A stretch of DNA of 46,027 nucleotides, taken from contig JACPGL010000005.1 of the NCBI GenBank assembly GCA_016182525.1, forward strand, positions 1 through 46,027, written 5' to 3'. The notes below the pieces were generated by a model. The model was given only the letters and a program-made list of their open reading frames with translations, made no database searches and had not been told where the DNA came from. The stretch is from Candidatus Kerfeldbacteria bacterium (GTDB lineage: Bacteria; Patescibacteriota; Patescibacteriia; JACPL01). The position numbers and the translations under genes are program-made. The first letter of the stretch is position 1. Each line of letters begins with the position of its first letter. Positions 9,742 to 17,164 of this stretch are shown here, piece by piece.

Positions 9742-9814
9742 GGGCCAATAGCTCAGTTGGTAGAGCGCAGCATTCGCATTGCTGAGGTCAGGGGTTCGAC
9801 TCCCCTTTGGTCCA
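9742..9814 (+). tRNA. tRNA-Ala (CGC)
   Basis: GGGCCAA/TTGGTCC acceptor, anticodon loop TTCGCAT, T-arm AGGGG-TTCGACT-CCCCT. Confidence 0.88.
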
Positions 9815-9828
9815 CCGATGTTCCAGTA

Positions 9829-9847
9829 CCTGCCTGCCGGTAGGTAG
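9829..9847. repeat. Palindromic mini-repeat cctgcctgccggtaggtag
   Basis: Variant of the 8777-8796 palindrome, next to a TGTTCCA half-site at 9819. Confidence 0.6.
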
Positions 9848-9926
9848 AGAGCATTGCAGGAAATGTATATTTGTGTTCTAGTAAACATACTAGGACATAA
9901 AATACATAGAAAGTCAAATACTTAAT

Positions 9927-9946
9927 GTCCAAAGCTAAGCTTTGGC
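9927..9946. repeat. gtccaaagctaagctttggc palindromic mini-repeat
   Basis: Same family at 15114, 25094 and 27168. Confidence 0.75.
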
Positions 9947-9953
9947 CACTCTC

Positions 9954-10027
9954 GGGTCTGTAGCTCAGTTGGTTAGAGCGCACGATTCACATTCGTGAGG
10001 TCAGAGGTTCAACTCCTCTCAGGCCCA
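9954..10027 (+). tRNA. tRNA-Val (CAC)
   Basis: GGGTCTG/CAGGCCC acceptor, anticodon loop TTCACAT. Confidence 0.88.
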
Positions 10028-10080
10028 CTCGAAAGTTGATGGATTATAGGATTTATGTTGTAATATAGATTTAGCTTTCC

Positions 10081-10155
10081 TCATCCATACTTTGTCAATA
10101 TACTATCCACATCTTGCTCCTCTTTATCCACAGCATATCCAGATTCTTGTCCACT
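10081..10155 (+). promoter_or_regulatory. Cluster of DnaA-box-like sites (candidate origin or DnaA-titration region)
   Basis: CTATCCACA (10103), perfect TTATCCACA (10124), plus weaker TCATCCATA (10081), ATATCCAGA (10136), TTGTCCACT (10147); same orientation, AT-rich surroundings. Confidence 0.5.
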
Positions 10156-10212
10156 TGCTATACTTAAGGATGTTTTAAGGTCATGTTCACCAGTGAGAGG
10201 AGGTGATTCGGA

Positions 10213-10842
10213 ATGACAACAATTGAAACATGGGGGGAGCTCCTTGTGGGTTCTTTCCAAGATCTGTGGCTCCGTTTTATCAGCTTGTTGCCGGAACTTT
10301 TAGCAGCGCTCATCGTTTTCATTGCTGGGTGGCTCATTGCAATGGCCATTGAGCGTGTGGTTGTGCTCATTGTGGAAAAGCTGTGGATTGAAAAACTTGC
10401 TGAACGGGTGAAGTTGAATGAATTACTCGTGTTTCTCCTTGCCGCGTCAGACATCCTTGGTCTTTCAGAGGTGACGCAGTTTTTGAACCGTGTGTTGCTC
10501 TACGTACCGAACGTTGTCGTGGCTGTGCTCATCCTCCTGCTCGGTATTATTTTCGGTCGGTTTGCCGAGCGCGTGGTGCATGGGAGTTTGCAAGCGGCGA
10601 AGTTTGCATCAGCCGGCATGCTCGCTGGTCTTGCAAAATGGATGATCACGGTGTTTGCGATTCTTGCCGCGCTGATCCAACTCAAAATTGCCGAGACCAT
10701 GCTGAACACGCTCTTTACCGGATTTGTGGCCATGATTGCGCTTGCCGGAGGTTTGGCATTTGGACTTGGGGGCAGGGAAGAGGCGCAGCGCGCGCTTCAA
10801 CAACTCAAGAGTGATATTAGTCGTCGGCATGGGCCGATGTAA
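10213..10842 (+). CDS. Mechanosensitive-channel-like protein with conserved TM helix (MscS-related TM_helix family)
   Basis: Multiple TM segments, LPELLAALIVFIAGWLIAMAIERVV, GGLAFGLGGREEAQRAL motif. Confidence 0.8.
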   Translation: MTTIETWGELLVGSFQDLWLRFISLLPELLAALIVFIAGWLIAMAIERVVVLIVEKLWIEKLAERVKLNELLVFLLAASDILGLSEVTQFLNRVLLYVPNVVVAVLILLLGIIFGRFAERVVHGSLQAAKFASAGMLAGLAKWMITVFAILAALIQLKIAETMLNTLFTGFVAMIALAGGLAFGLGGREEAQRALQQLKSDISRRHGPM

Positions 10843-10851
10843 AGCGTCTCA

Positions 10852-10890
10852 AAAAAGATCCGTCTCGTGGTCGACCAGGCGGATCTTGTG
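10852..10890 (+). terminator. Hairpin terminator after the MscS-like gene
   Basis: aagatccg...cggatctt stem followed by gtgtttt. Confidence 0.55.
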
Positions 10891-10990
10891 TTTTCTAAAG
10901 GTTTTTGCTAGTCTGAATCAGAAATAACCGTCGCAAAAATTTGGTGCGCAGGGAGCGGAGCGACCGAGCACGAATTTTTGCGAAGAGCGG

Positions 10991-11106
10991 GACACGAACG
11001 GAAACTGGAGTCTCGCACCATAGATTTCTCGACAGCAGTTCGACAAGCTCACTGTGACATTGCTCGGAATGACATGGTGCGAGACGGAAGTTGCAGTTCG
11101 TGATCA
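10991..11106. repeat. Large inverted repeat upstream of tRNA-Ala(GGC)
   Basis: cacgaacggaaact..tctcgcaccat pairs with atggtgcgaga..agttgcagttcgtg; nested gtcattccgag-type repeat. Confidence 0.65.
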
Positions 11107-11111
11107 CGCGA

Positions 11112-11184
11112 GGGCCCTTAGCTCATTTGGTAGAGCGCGTCCATGGCATGGACGAGGCGACCGGTTCGATCCCGGTAGGGTCCA
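11112..11184 (+). tRNA. tRNA-Ala (GGC)
   Basis: GGGCCCT/AGGGTCC acceptor, CGTCC-ATGGCAT-GGACG anticodon arm. Confidence 0.88.
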
Positions 11185-11258
11185 CCACAAAAACTTCTAA
11201 CGAATTCGTTGAGGACGCTTCGATATCCAACGCGTCTTGAAAGGTACTCTCATACCCC

Positions 11259-11321
11259 TTGTTTTTTATTTTGAAAAGGTGTATAATTTAACTGGAAGTA
11301 ACCTTTAAGGTATTTTCCAGT
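11259..11321 (+). promoter_or_regulatory. Promoter (TTGTTT-17-TATAAT) with adjacent inverted-repeat operator
   Basis: -10 TATAAT at 11282-11287; inverted repeat actggaagtaacctttaaggtattttccagt at 11291-11321. Confidence 0.65.
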
Positions 11322-11328
11322 CCATAAT

Positions 11329-11928
11329 ATGCACAATAAACCAGGAAAAGGGGAGTATTTAGAAGTGTTATTGCGATCACCACGGACCGTCTTTTCGACC
11401 AAGGATGTGGCAATGCTTTGGGGCGAAGAAAGAGAAAGCACGGTCACGAGTCGGTTGAATAAATACGTGAAAGCCGGGAAGCTCGTCAGAGTTCGTCGCG
11501 CCCTCTATGCCAAAGATGAACACTACGATCGTCACGAATTGGCAACAAGAATCTATACCCCTTCCTATATCAGCTTCGAGACGGTCTTAACGCGAGCGGG
11601 AGTCAATTTTCAGTTTTACAATACTCTTTTTGTTGCATCGTATGTCACTCGCGAAATTGACGTTGCTGGGCAGAACATTTCTTTTATTCGGATGAAGGAC
11701 TACGTTTTGACGAACATTACGGGCATTGAACACCCGAACGGCATTGCGACCGCAACGAAAGAGCGCGCCTTTTTGGATCGAATCTATGTGAGTAAAGACT
11801 ACCATTTTGACAACTTGAATGTGTTGGATTGGGAGAAGGTTTTTGAAATTTTGCCGATCTATCATAACAAACGGATGGAGAAGAAAGTGAAGAAATACTT
11901 TGAGTATCATAAGAGTACAATCGTATGA
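11329..11928 (+). CDS. AbiEi-like type IV antitoxin / transcriptional regulator
   Basis: N-terminal winged-helix-like region (FSTKDVAMLWG..STVTSRLNKYVKAGKLVRVRRALYA) directly upstream of an AbiEii-like ORF, 4-nt overlap. Confidence 0.75.
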   Translation: MHNKPGKGEYLEVLLRSPRTVFSTKDVAMLWGEERESTVTSRLNKYVKAGKLVRVRRALYAKDEHYDRHELATRIYTPSYISFETVLTRAGVNFQFYNTLFVASYVTREIDVAGQNISFIRMKDYVLTNITGIEHPNGIATATKERAFLDRIYVSKDYHFDNLNVLDWEKVFEILPIYHNKRMEKKVKKYFEYHKSTIV

Positions 11929-12617
11929 TGATCGATTATGCAAAACATAAAAACATCCTGCTTCAAATTCTGAAGGATATCTATTCTGATCCCAGTATCG
12001 CGCCTTATGTGGGCTTTAAGGGCGGCACCGCAGCTCATTTGTTTTATGGCTTGAATCGAGATTCAGTTGATTTGGATTTCGATTTGCTCGACGAAAACAA
12101 GGAGCAAGTTGTGTTTGAAGAAATTCGAAAGATCGCCTCTGGGTACGGGAAAATCATTGAGTCTCGGATAAAGCGGTTTAATCTTTTCAATATGATATCA
12201 TACGAAACAAAAGCACAGAACATTAAGATCGAAGTCAATCGACGAAAGTTTGGTTCGCGGTATGAGCTCAAAACATTGCTCGGCATCTCAATGTTAGTGA
12301 TGGTCCAAGAAGATATGTTTGCCAACAAGCTTCTGGCAATGGTTGAACGTATCGGGAGAACGAGCCGTGATATTTATGATGTATGGTTTTTTTTAAAGAA
12401 CAACTGGCCAATACAGAGAGAGATCATCGAGCAGCGCTCCGGACTGTCGTTTACGGAGTTTTTGCAAAAGGGCATCGAGCAATTAGAAAAAATGAACAAC
12501 AAAAATATCCTTGTAGGCTTGGGCGAGTCGCTCACGAGATCACAAAAAGACTGGGCTCGCGCAAAGCTTCGAACTGAGACAATCTTTTTATTGAGAGCTC
12601 GACTGGAGAGCGAATGA
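11925..12617 (+). CDS. AbiEii/AbiGii-like nucleotidyltransferase toxin
   Basis: FKGGTAAHLFYGLNRDSVDLDFDL is the AbiEii nucleotidyltransferase signature. Confidence 0.85.
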   Translation: MMIDYAKHKNILLQILKDIYSDPSIAPYVGFKGGTAAHLFYGLNRDSVDLDFDLLDENKEQVVFEEIRKIASGYGKIIESRIKRFNLFNMISYETKAQNIKIEVNRRKFGSRYELKTLLGISMLVMVQEDMFANKLLAMVERIGRTSRDIYDVWFFLKNNWPIQREIIEQRSGLSFTEFLQKGIEQLEKMNNKNILVGLGESLTRSQKDWARAKLRTETIFLLRARLESE

Positions 12618-12624
12618 AACAGCC

Positions 12625-12663
12625 GCCGGGTTCAGGGACTCCGTGATGGAGTGTGAACCCGGC
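12625..12663 (+). terminator. Hairpin after the AbiE-like operon
   Basis: gccgggttca-ggactccgtgatggagt-gtgaacccggc. Confidence 0.55.
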
Positions 12664-12688
12664 TGGCCAACGTAAGCAGGAACGCTGC

Positions 12689-12961
12689 TCACGTAAAGGT
12701 AAAGCTCACGGCGAGTAACTTCCGCTCGCCGAGGCCCACCCACACTGTTGTCTTGCCCACCGTGAGGTGGGGGCCGACGACGAGGTCACGATACAGGTTC
12801 TCGGCTGTCACCCCCACGCCGTGGTGGGTGATACGGCCGAGATAGTACCAGCGATCGTCAAGATCGGGGAAGTGCTCGACCACCGCGAATGCCGATCCAC
12901 GGTTCTTCAACCAGTTCGCCGTCATAAGTGCGGCGACCGCGAACTCCGGCGCGTCATGCAA
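12689..12961 (-). CDS. Hypothetical small protein, possibly a fragment
   Basis: 90 aa, no clear signal peptide; C-terminus (KTTVWVGLGERKLLAVSFTFT) resembles the end of a beta-strand-rich protein. GC-rich island. Confidence 0.4.
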   Translation of the reverse strand: MHDAPEFAVAALMTANWLKNRGSAFAVVEHFPDLDDRWYYLGRITHHGVGVTAENLYRDLVVGPHLTVGKTTVWVGLGERKLLAVSFTFT

Positions 12962-13309
12962 GTTCCATGTGGAACCTGCTCTTCCTCCGAGCCAGCTTTC
13001 GACCGATCCGATCTGGAGACGACGCTGCAGGCCGATCTCTCCAAGTCCCCAGCCGGCAGTCCCCCCGCCCGAAAATGAGAGCTGCCCAGCTTGGATGAAG
13101 AAGGGGACCCTTGAATGTCAACCCAAAGTGCAAATGCGTGAAGTAGCCGCCCCGCCGTTTGGCGGTTTTTTGGAGTGAGCGCGAGTTCGTTTATGGATTT
13201 GCAATTTTTTGAGAGGTATGGTAAGGTTCGCCGAAATTCCTTGTTGGGCAAATGGCGCGCCTAACAGGAGTTTATGAAGCCTGACAGCAGGCTTCGTGGA
13301 GGCCATTCT

Positions 13310-13759
13310 ATGGCCAGTATCAGAAGGTTCTTCGCGGCCGCCGTTCTGGGTCTCGCTTCCGTCGTCCTTTCCGGCCGGGTCGCCGACGCGTTCGTCGGCA
13401 CCGACCAGTTCGCCGTCGAGGGCGACGCGACGGTGACCTTCACCTTCGGCATGTATTTGAAGTGGCAGCCGAGTGAGTCGAGGTTCCTCTGCACCATCTT
13501 CTGGCCGGACGCCACGCAGGACGTGTTCGTCAAGGTCAAGGAGGAGCAGTTGGACATGCTCATTCACGACGCCACCACCGGAGGTGGAACGCTGTTCAAC
13601 GGCACGTGGTTCCCTCTCGTCGACGATGGCGCCTACGAGATCTCGGTGCGCGTGGACTACGAGTCTGGGAAGCCGGTGAACACGGAGCTCGTCGCCCTCA
13701 CGGACGTGAGCGACCAGTTCACTGAGAACCCGATCGTCAGCCCGAGGAAAAGGTTCTGA
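13310..13759 (+). CDS. Secreted hypothetical protein
   Basis: Signal peptide MASIRRFFAAAVLGLASVVLSGRVADA; strong SD gtggagg upstream. Confidence 0.75.
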   Translation: MASIRRFFAAAVLGLASVVLSGRVADAFVGTDQFAVEGDATVTFTFGMYLKWQPSESRFLCTIFWPDATQDVFVKVKEEQLDMLIHDATTGGGTLFNGTWFPLVDDGAYEISVRVDYESGKPVNTELVALTDVSDQFTENPIVSPRKRF

Positions 13760-13764
13760 CCCCC

Positions 13765-13815
13765 AAGACGCCAGCCCCGTCGGCCGCTTTCATGCGAGCC
13801 GGCGGGGCGTCTTCG
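13765..13815 (+). terminator. Terminator-like hairpin after the secreted protein gene
   Basis: aagacgcc..ccccgtcggc ... gccggcggggcgtctt. Confidence 0.65.
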
Positions 13816-13869
13816 ATTCGGTGAAAACCAAAATCCGCTTCGTTAGAGAGAGCGGATCGTGGTCCGGCG

Positions 13870-15042
13870 TTATCGTTTCTCCGGCATCATGAACTGCACA
13901 GCGCGGTTCGCGTCTTTGCAGTAGCGAAGGCCGAGATACACGTTCGTGGTTTTTTCGACAACGGTCTGCCAGTCGAAACGCGCGAGGGTTTCCTCTTGAA
14001 TTTCTGGTGAGCGTGCCATGAGCACATCGTGCCTCGCCAACATCTCTCGCAGCTTTTGTACAATACTTTGAACATTACGAAGTGCATACGTTCCGGCAGT
14101 TGCTGCAATTTCATGATTCACGGGGATGCTCGACACGAGCACCGGCTTGCCATAACTCATGGCTTCAAGCGTTGCCGTTGGGCAGCCTTCGGAGTTGGAC
14201 ATGTTGACATAGAACAGACAGTTCGAAAACAGTTCCTCTAACATCTCCCCATCTTGCCGTCCGCAAAATACGATACGATCGTCGCCGTCAGAAAGAGCGC
14301 GGAGAGATGCCTCATAAGAATCTGTATACGATGCATCGCCGGCAATCGCGAGTGTGACGTCTGTCTGAATCTGCTTGAAGGCTTCAATCACGAGATGAAT
14401 ATTTTTGTGCGGGATTAAGCGGCTGGCGATGAGGATGTATTCATTCGCGCACAACCCAAACTGTTCCGTAATCTTTTGCGCTGGGCGAGACACAGGGCGA
14501 ACCACGCCGGTCGGAATGACGATCGCGTCTTTGTTGTATGTGCGTCGCGCATAGGCAGCATTGGTTTCGGATGTTGTAATCGTGACATGAGGGAACGTCA
14601 GAGCGGTCCACTCCGCGCATCGCAACACCCACTTTGCGAATCGTCCCCATTTGCCGTGCTCGCGGTCAATACTGTGGAACGTCACCATCACGCGCGCGTG
14701 CGGCCGGAACAGACGAGGCACAAACGCAAGGAGCGACGGGCCAATGCTTTGAAAATGGAAAATGTCCGCGCCAATCCACACGGCGTGGAGTGTTGCAAGA
14801 AGGGTGTGGGTGATCGTGTCTAAATGTTTGGTTCGAAGCGACGGCAACCGTTTCACGCGCACGCCGCCAATCATCTCCTCATCTTTGGATGTCGTGTAGG
14901 GTCGAGCGTACACAATGACCGGGAATCCTTTTTCCGCAACCCGAAAGCTGAGTTCCCGAACATGAGTTTCGACGCCTCCGGTGACGTTTGAGATCCCCTT
15001 TTGCCCGATAAAGGCAATAAGGGGTTTTGAAGAGGTTGACAT
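13870..15042 (-). CDS. Glycosyltransferase family 4
   Basis: GGVETHVRELSFRVAEKGFPVIVYARPY, IVIPTGV, LIASRLIPHKNIHLVIEAF, NSEGCPTATLEAMSYGKPVLVS. Confidence 0.92.
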   Translation of the reverse strand: MSTSSKPLIAFIGQKGISNVTGGVETHVRELSFRVAEKGFPVIVYARPYTTSKDEEMIGGVRVKRLPSLRTKHLDTITHTLLATLHAVWIGADIFHFQSIGPSLLAFVPRLFRPHARVMVTFHSIDREHGKWGRFAKWVLRCAEWTALTFPHVTITTSETNAAYARRTYNKDAIVIPTGVVRPVSRPAQKITEQFGLCANEYILIASRLIPHKNIHLVIEAFKQIQTDVTLAIAGDASYTDSYEASLRALSDGDDRIVFCGRQDGEMLEELFSNCLFYVNMSNSEGCPTATLEAMSYGKPVLVSSIPVNHEIAATAGTYALRNVQSIVQKLREMLARHDVLMARSPEIQEETLARFDWQTVVEKTTNVYLGLRYCKDANRAVQFMMPEKR

Positions 15043-15113
15043 AAAGATCATGCACCTTACCACAAAATTTGTTGCGCTGTCAAGCCTCCTTTTTTGCTAA
15101 TCTTCGCAATTTT

Positions 15114-15134
15114 GTCCAAAGCTAAGCTTTGGAC
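15114..15134. repeat. gtccaaagctaagctttggac palindromic mini-repeat
   Basis: Near-perfect palindrome; same family at 9927, 25094, 27168. Confidence 0.8.
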
Positions 15135-15143
15135 ATATGCTTC

Positions 15144-16967
15144 CTATTTCACGACACCTTTGCCTGTAAGAGCGGGATCTTTGGTGAGATTCGTGGTGAT
15201 CGCTGGGGTCGTAGAGCTTCGCGTCCCCTGGTCGGTGTTCATACGTAACGTTGCCTCGCCAAGAAGCGTCGGAGCAGTGCCCTTGTGCGCCGTGGTGGGG
15301 ATGAGTTGCACATCGAAGCTTGCCGAAATCGTCTCGAGTTCGTCTGGTGTCGATGGAACGTTCCACGTGATCGTTCGTGTTTGAGCGTCAAAGGCGGGTG
15401 CGCCGCCAGCCAGTGAGGATGGGTTGCCGGCAAAGAGCACAGCGCTTGGCAAGAGTGCGGTAACGGTGAATGAACGAACGTTTTCAAAGTTCGCGACCTC
15501 CATAACCACGCGATAGAGTGTTGGGGTGCCGACTTCAGGCGGGATGGGCCCGGCGCCGACATCGGTGTACAGTGCGTAGGTCGCAAAGCTGATGGCAGGG
15601 ACAACCGTGAGCGAGCGAGGAGCTGTATACACGGTGATCGGAGTCTCGGTGTTGTCGGCACGTTGCTCTGCGGTGGCTGAGCACGAGAGCGATACAGTTC
15701 CGTTTAATCCAAGAGTTTGTGGAGTGAAGGAAAATGTTCGCGCGAGCGATGCGCCGGCAGCGAGATCTGCGAGCTCCGAGAGTGTTGTGTAAGAGAATGA
15801 AATTCCGTGGTTCGTGGCAACACCACCGTCTCCACGGAAGGTCATCTTTGTATCGCCATCACCAAGACAACTCATCACCACATTGCGGAGTGTGTGCTCG
15901 CCGGTGTTGGTGATGGTCATGCTTGCGGTGGTTGACGCTCCAACCTCAATCGTGTCATCAGAAAGGGCAAGCGTAAGTTTTGCCTCGGGTCGAACCACGG
16001 TGAGTGGGAGAATCTGTCGGTCGATCACGATCGCTTTGTCGTTCACACGAACGCGTGCAGTGACCGTGAGGGTGTGTTCTCCAACTACGTCATCATTCAT
16101 TCGCGCTTGGATTTTTACATCGCTCGCTTTGTGATCAACATCAGTATTTTTTTTGGAAAAATTCGCTTCGGCCGATGATTCAATCTCGATCGTTTCATTG
16201 TCCACAAACGAACCGCGAACAGGAGTAATCGTGACGTCAAAGTATTGATTGCCGGCAACCGTTTGTAGCGCGTCTATGCGCATGGCAAGATCGGTGGCAA
16301 GGACGGGGAACGAGAGCGTGGTCGTCTGCCCGCGTCGACTGCCCTGATCGTCGTATGTGATAATTGTTTTCACCTCACGTGATTCATTGATCATGCCATA
16401 GGGGGTGAGCTGAACGGACATCGTCTGTTGTTCATCGCGGGCAAGTTCGTCCGCATGCGTAGAAAGTTGCTGACTGTCGGGAGTCGCAGATCCATCGTCA
16501 GGAATAATACGAATCTCAACATTCGTGAGAACGTGTCCGCTGTCGTTCGTCAACACGATGGGGAAGCGATGCGCACGACCGGCGGTAAATGGGCCGGTTT
16601 CGTCTTGCCCAATGGGAGAGAGAAGCGACGGCGTTGCGGTGACATGAATGTCGTCAATAAAGAGCCGACGAATCTGCGCGCGGAAATAGATCCCGGCTCC
16701 AAGCAACACAAACATAAGCATGGCAAGAAACGTATCAAGCACATAGTGGTGTTTCTTGCCGATGTAGCGGCCAGTATGGAAATGCGCAAGCGGCGGCAGA
16801 AAAATATTGACCGTACCAATGTAGAGGCGTTTGCCCCAATGCACAACACCTTTCCCATCATGGCCTTTGAGCTGGATCATTTTTTCTGGTTTATGGTCGT
16901 CCATATCTTTAGTAGGTGTAATCTCTACGGGTCCTGCCGGACGGGAAGAGCTGAACACATCTTTCAC
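15144..16967 (-). CDS. Single-TM protein with extracellular CARDB/DUF11-like Ig-fold repeats
   Basis: TM LDTFLAMLMFVLLGAGIYF; TVEVGASTTASMTITNTGEHTLRNV type repeats. GTG start lies inside a repeat element. Confidence 0.75.
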   Translation of the reverse strand: MKDVFSSSRPAGPVEITPTKDMDDHKPEKMIQLKGHDGKGVVHWGKRLYIGTVNIFLPPLAHFHTGRYIGKKHHYVLDTFLAMLMFVLLGAGIYFRAQIRRLFIDDIHVTATPSLLSPIGQDETGPFTAGRAHRFPIVLTNDSGHVLTNVEIRIIPDDGSATPDSQQLSTHADELARDEQQTMSVQLTPYGMINESREVKTIITYDDQGSRRGQTTTLSFPVLATDLAMRIDALQTVAGNQYFDVTITPVRGSFVDNETIEIESSAEANFSKKNTDVDHKASDVKIQARMNDDVVGEHTLTVTARVRVNDKAIVIDRQILPLTVVRPEAKLTLALSDDTIEVGASTTASMTITNTGEHTLRNVVMSCLGDGDTKMTFRGDGGVATNHGISFSYTTLSELADLAAGASLARTFSFTPQTLGLNGTVSLSCSATAEQRADNTETPITVYTAPRSLTVVPAISFATYALYTDVGAGPIPPEVGTPTLYRVVMEVANFENVRSFTVTALLPSAVLFAGNPSSLAGGAPAFDAQTRTITWNVPSTPDELETISASFDVQLIPTTAHKGTAPTLLGEATLRMNTDQGTRSSTTPAITTNLTKDPALTGKGVVK

Positions 16968-17147
16968 GCGGCACCAGAATCGATCGGATCGACTCGGCCG
17001 GCCGTTCTTTTACTTTGTCATCCTGAGGTCGCACGGAACGGGCGACCGAAGGATCTCTAAGAGATCCTTCGACTCGCTTCGCTCGCTCAGGATGACAAGG
17101 TATAATCTCAGGATGGTAATTTCGTGGGCGCCGCGTGAAAGAAGTGT
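16957..17147. repeat. Hairpin element (ctttcacgcggcaccagaatcg family) with a nested gtcatcctgag repeat
   Basis: acacatctttcacgcggc ... gccgcgtgaaagaagtgt arms; 16961-16982 identical to 21362-21383; gtcatcctgag...aggatgac nested at 17017-17096. Confidence 0.8.
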
Positions 17148-17164
17148 TTGTCTTTTCCATTTTC

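Noticed and set aside
12962-12976. Third intact-looking parS candidate (gttccatgtggaac)
   Set aside because: One central mismatch (CATG instead of CACG), isolated from the 9.2-kb cluster, and it sits just upstream of an island ATG where it fits better as an mRNA hairpin.
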